NCBI GenBank assembly: GCA_964625175.1
Contig: CAZVAO010000017.1
Location: forward strand, 1-27,004
DNA: 27,004 nucleotides
Direction of reading: 5' to 3'
Source: CAZVAO01 sp964625175
GTDB lineage: Bacteria; Bacillota; UBA994; PWPR01
The stretch's first letter is position 1; each line of letters opens with the position of its first letter. This document shows, piece by piece, positions 24,783 through 27,004 of the stretch. The notes beneath the pieces are model-generated. The model searched no databases and was not told the DNA's origin. It saw only the letters and a program-made list of their open reading frames with translations. Made by a program: the position numbers and the translations under genes.

Positions 24783-24794
24783 GAGGGTGACATA

Positions 24795-26054
24795 GTGAAA
24801 ATTTTAATTATTGGCAGTGGCGGACGTGAACATGCGATTACCTGGAAACTGGCGCAGAGTCCTTTAGTTACAGAGCTTTATGCAGCCCCAGGCAACCCGG
24901 GGATTGGCGAACACGCTATTTGCATCGATATCCAAGCAACCGCTATGGATGACCTACTCCAATTTGCATTATATGAGAAGATTGATTTAACGGTCGTAGG
25001 ACCTGAGCAACCGTTAGCAATGGGAATTGTGGATCTCTTCGAGGCTGCTGGGCTAAAAGTATTTGGCCCAAATCAAGCGGCTGCGCGAATCGAAGCCAGC
25101 AAGGTTTTCTTTAAAGAATTGATGGCAAAGTATCACATTCCTACTGCCCACTATGCGAGCTTTAGGGATTACCAGGAAGCAATCGCTTATTTAGCAGAGC
25201 AGACATTCCCAATAGTGATTAAGGCGGACGGACTGGCGGCAGGCAAAGGGGTTATTATTGCCGAGAACCAGTACGAGGCCCAAGAGGCTGTTCACAGTAT
25301 GATGGAGGACAAACTATTTGGTGATGCGGGGAGAGAAGTGGTCATCGAGGAATTTTTGGTTGGCCAAGAGGTCTCCCTTTTAGCTTTCACAGATGGCGAA
25401 ACCATCGTCCCAATGGTCACCGCGCAAGATCATAAACAAGCCTACGATGGGGATATCGGACCCAATACAGGTGGAATGGGGGCTTATTCTCCTACCACAA
25501 TTCTTTCAGGGGTCAGTTATCGGATTGCTGTTGAGACGATTCTAGAGCCGACTTTGCAGGCGCTTAAGGCTGAGGGGATTACCTATCGCGGGGTACTCTA
25601 TGCTGGGCTCATGCTAACCAAAGATGGACCGAAGACACTTGAGTATAATTGCCGTTTTGGGGATCCTGAAACCCAAGTCGTATTACCGCGGCTACAATCT
25701 GATTTAGTTGAAATCATGATGGCATGTGCTAACGGTACGCTTCATGAGCAGCGGGTTCAGTGGTCTGATAAGGCTGCGGTCTGTGTGATCTTAGCTTCTG
25801 GCGGTTACCCCACAAACTATCAGAAGGGCTACCCAATCTCAGGATTAGAGCAAGTAGCGGATGATATCTTGGTGTTTCACGCTGGTACAGCTATTAAGGG
25901 TGGCGAAATTGTAACGAATGGTGGACGAGTCCTCGGGGTCACGGCTTTGGCGAAGAGCATTAAAGAAGCTACTGCGAAAGCTTATGTTGCGGTCAGTGAA
26001 ATTCGTTTTAAAGGCATGCAATATCGTAGCGATATCGCGCAGCGACAAAAATAA
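24795..26054 (+). CDS. purD: Phosphoribosylamine-glycine ligase (GAR synthetase)
   Basis: PurD ligates glycine to phosphoribosylamine with ATP, step 2 of the pathway. The 419-residue ATP-grasp protein starts with KILIIGSGGREHAI. ATP-binding KADGLAAGKGV is near residues 143-153, and EYNCRFGDPETQ is near 288-299. The start is GTG, 12 bp after the purH stop, with GAGGGTGA just upstream. It is the last gene of the operon, followed by a terminator-like hairpin. Confidence 0.96.
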   Translation: MKILIIGSGGREHAITWKLAQSPLVTELYAAPGNPGIGEHAICIDIQATAMDDLLQFALYEKIDLTVVGPEQPLAMGIVDLFEAAGLKVFGPNQAAARIEASKVFFKELMAKYHIPTAHYASFRDYQEAIAYLAEQTFPIVIKADGLAAGKGVIIAENQYEAQEAVHSMMEDKLFGDAGREVVIEEFLVGQEVSLLAFTDGETIVPMVTAQDHKQAYDGDIGPNTGGMGAYSPTTILSGVSYRIAVETILEPTLQALKAEGITYRGVLYAGLMLTKDGPKTLEYNCRFGDPETQVVLPRLQSDLVEIMMACANGTLHEQRVQWSDKAAVCVILASGGYPTNYQKGYPISGLEQVADDILVFHAGTAIKGGEIVTNGGRVLGVTALAKSIKEATAKAYVAVSEIRFKGMQYRSDIAQRQK

Positions 26055-26058
26055 AACA

Positions 26059-26091
26059 AACAGAACTGCCCTAGAAACGGGTAGTTCTGTT
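26059..26091 (+). terminator. Terminator-like hairpin at the end of the pur operon
   Basis: AACAGAACTGCCC (26059-26071) pairs with GGGTAGTTCTGTT (26079-26091), 13 bp with one G-U pair. The tail CATTAAAT is poor in T, so termination may be partial. Confidence 0.65.
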
Positions 26092-26142
26092 CATTAAATA
26101 CTAAATCGCAATCCACAATACTGAAATTGCACATTTTGGGGT

Positions 26143-26208
26143 TTTAGATTTCGTATTGGGGGACTGTCCCCCAAACGACAAAATTGTCGCGATGGGGACA
26201 GTCCCCAA
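26143..26208. repeat. Palindromic GGGGACAG-type repeat element (REP-like)
   Basis: TTGGGGGACTGTCCCC (26156-26171) and GGGGACAGTCCCCAA (26194-26208) are near-perfect inverted repeats. A second dyad, CGACAA-AA-TTGTCG (26176-26189), sits between them. The preceding TTTAGATTTCGTATT (26143-26157) recurs at the very end of the window (26989-27003), so a further copy may begin there. The core resembles the repeats around the RAYT at 10533 (GGGGACAGG), but is a different subtype. Confidence 0.8.
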
Positions 26209-26466
26209 AGTACCAATATGATTAATTGAAGTTTAAAAATTTGAGCATAAAATAGTAGAAAGCTCGATTAGTGATGAAACAATTTCGCATCGAGCCGTTT
26301 CATTTCAATGGCTATACATTATGATCCTTATGGATATAAATAACGTTGTTTTTTAAGCGTTCTTCAAGAAAAAGATGAAAGTATTCTCAGTTAGCCAGTG
26401 GTGTGGTTCACAAAGTTGGCACTGATAGTGGTATACTATTGTTATTATTTTGTGAGGTGAAATCAT
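26209..26466. other. Intergenic region before the small membrane protein
   Basis: With 26055-26208 this is a 412-bp gap without a gene. Two 7-bp stems interleave: GCTCGAT (26262-26268) with ATCGAGC (26289-26295), and ATGAAAC (26274-26280) with GTTTCAT (26297-26303). A -10-like TATACT (26432-26437) lies in a small dyad, ATAGT-GGTAT-ACTAT (26425-26439), a possible operator/promoter of the next gene; a -35 TTCACA is 19 bp upstream. Confidence 0.4.
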
Positions 26467-26673
26467 ATGCAAGCATTGCTAGGCAGACTGGGGATTATTC
26501 TAATAGGTGCTTTAATCGCTGGCGCAGGGATTTTTAATTGGGAATGGGCATTCAAGCAGCGGGGAGTCTTACAAAGAATTTTGCCACGTCCCCTTCTTAG
26601 GGGAATCTATGTGCTCCTCGGGGGTGCATTAGCTGTTTATGGAGCGCTGGCTGGGTTCGTATTACCGACCTAA
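26467..26673 (+). CDS. Small two-helix membrane protein, Imm17-like
   Basis: This 68-residue protein has two hydrophobic helices (about residues 6-24 and 46-64). A short polar loop contains NWEWAFKQRG and RPLLRGIY. The layout, with a Trp-rich turn after helix 1, an Arg-rich stretch and a Gly-rich helix 2, resembles the Imm17 family of small membrane proteins, named after predicted immunity genes of toxin systems. No toxin gene is adjacent, so an immunity role is not shown here. GTGAGGTGA precedes the ATG, and a strong terminator follows. It is monocistronic and short for easy annotation, but the coding evidence is good. Confidence 0.75.
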   Translation: MQALLGRLGIILIGALIAGAGIFNWEWAFKQRGVLQRILPRPLLRGIYVLLGGALAVYGALAGFVLPT

Positions 26674-26694
26674 TCATTGGTTAGGTAAAACGAT

Positions 26695-26732
26695 AAAGAT
26701 ATTTGGATCAAGTTGATCCGGATATCTTTTTT
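26695..26732 (+). terminator. Rho-independent terminator after the small membrane protein
   Basis: AAAGATAT (26695-26702) pairs with ATATCTTT (26722-26729). The stem continues through two T-G pairs into GGATCA (26705-26710) and TGATCC (26714-26719), with an AGT loop. A run of six T (26727-26732) ends it. Confidence 0.85.
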
Positions 26733-27004
26733 ATTATTGACTCAGCTCATTTATGGATAGTCGTATATCGTTTTCGCATGTGCCTTTAAGCCCGCCACTT
26801 GCGCAACAGGAAAGGAGCAATTTCTTCTCACCAATAAATCTGACGTTTTGGCATAGTGTTCACTAAACATTTAATGAAAAAAAATAATGAAAGGTTACCG
26901 CTTTGGGCAGCAGCCTTTCAGGAATTGATGTTTTTTGGGCTCATAGCCAGTGTTTCCTTAATTGAATCAATAGGGACTAGCAGATGCATTTAGATTTCGT
27001 ATTC
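26733..27004. other. Non-coding right end of the window
   Basis: No gene, promoter or RNA was recognised in this 272-bp end (331 bp counting from the previous stop). The last 16 bases repeat the 15-mer that precedes the palindromic element at 26156. Confidence 0.4.

Overview
This window reads as a low-to-moderate GC Gram-positive (Firmicutes) chromosome segment, probably a clostridial lineage. The evidence is GGAGG-type ribosome binding sites, a PurS-dependent FGAM synthase (separate purS, purQ and short purL), a [4Fe-4S]-type propeptide PurF, Bacillus-style PurBoxes and overlapping genes. A Desulfosporosinus/Desulfitobacterium-like source is possible, but that is only an impression from protein style.

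Left part (1-14087) is a patchwork of short, mostly independent units. In order: an aminoglycoside-phosphotransferase-like kinase; an unrecognised protein with a C-terminal membrane tail; a bicupin protein behind a promoter with a MerR-type operator; a decayed remnant of a MATE efflux gene; trkH-trkA (K+ uptake); a divergent marR-MATE pair with a strong inverted-repeat operator; a DUF1643 protein; a small secreted Cys/Gly-rich protein; a REP-associated Y1 transposase (RAYT) flanked by its palindromic repeats; trmB; and a damaged two-gene cluster (lipoprotein plus membrane-anchored protein). That cluster has one frameshift, one in-frame stop and an artificial 100-N gap. The gap can be closed on a 16-bp overlap.

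Right part (14148-26054) is a complete purine biosynthesis operon in the order purE-B-C-S-Q-L-F-M-N-H-D, without purK. Gene junctions are overlaps or gaps of 24 bp or less, except for a 68-bp purN-purH gap that carries a hairpin. Upstream are two inverted PurBox-like sites, a sigma-A-type promoter and a leader of about 200 nt. The leader has repeated, mutually exclusive pairing segments ending in a U6 tract, which suggests attenuation; it does not match the purine riboswitch. Together the 11 genes convert PRPP to IMP: PurF, PurD, PurN, PurS/Q/L, PurM, PurE, PurC, PurB, PurH.

After purD come a terminator-like hairpin, a second palindromic GGGGACAG-type repeat element, and a 68-residue two-helix membrane protein resembling the Imm17 family. 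No rRNA, tRNA, CRISPR array or phage module was seen.
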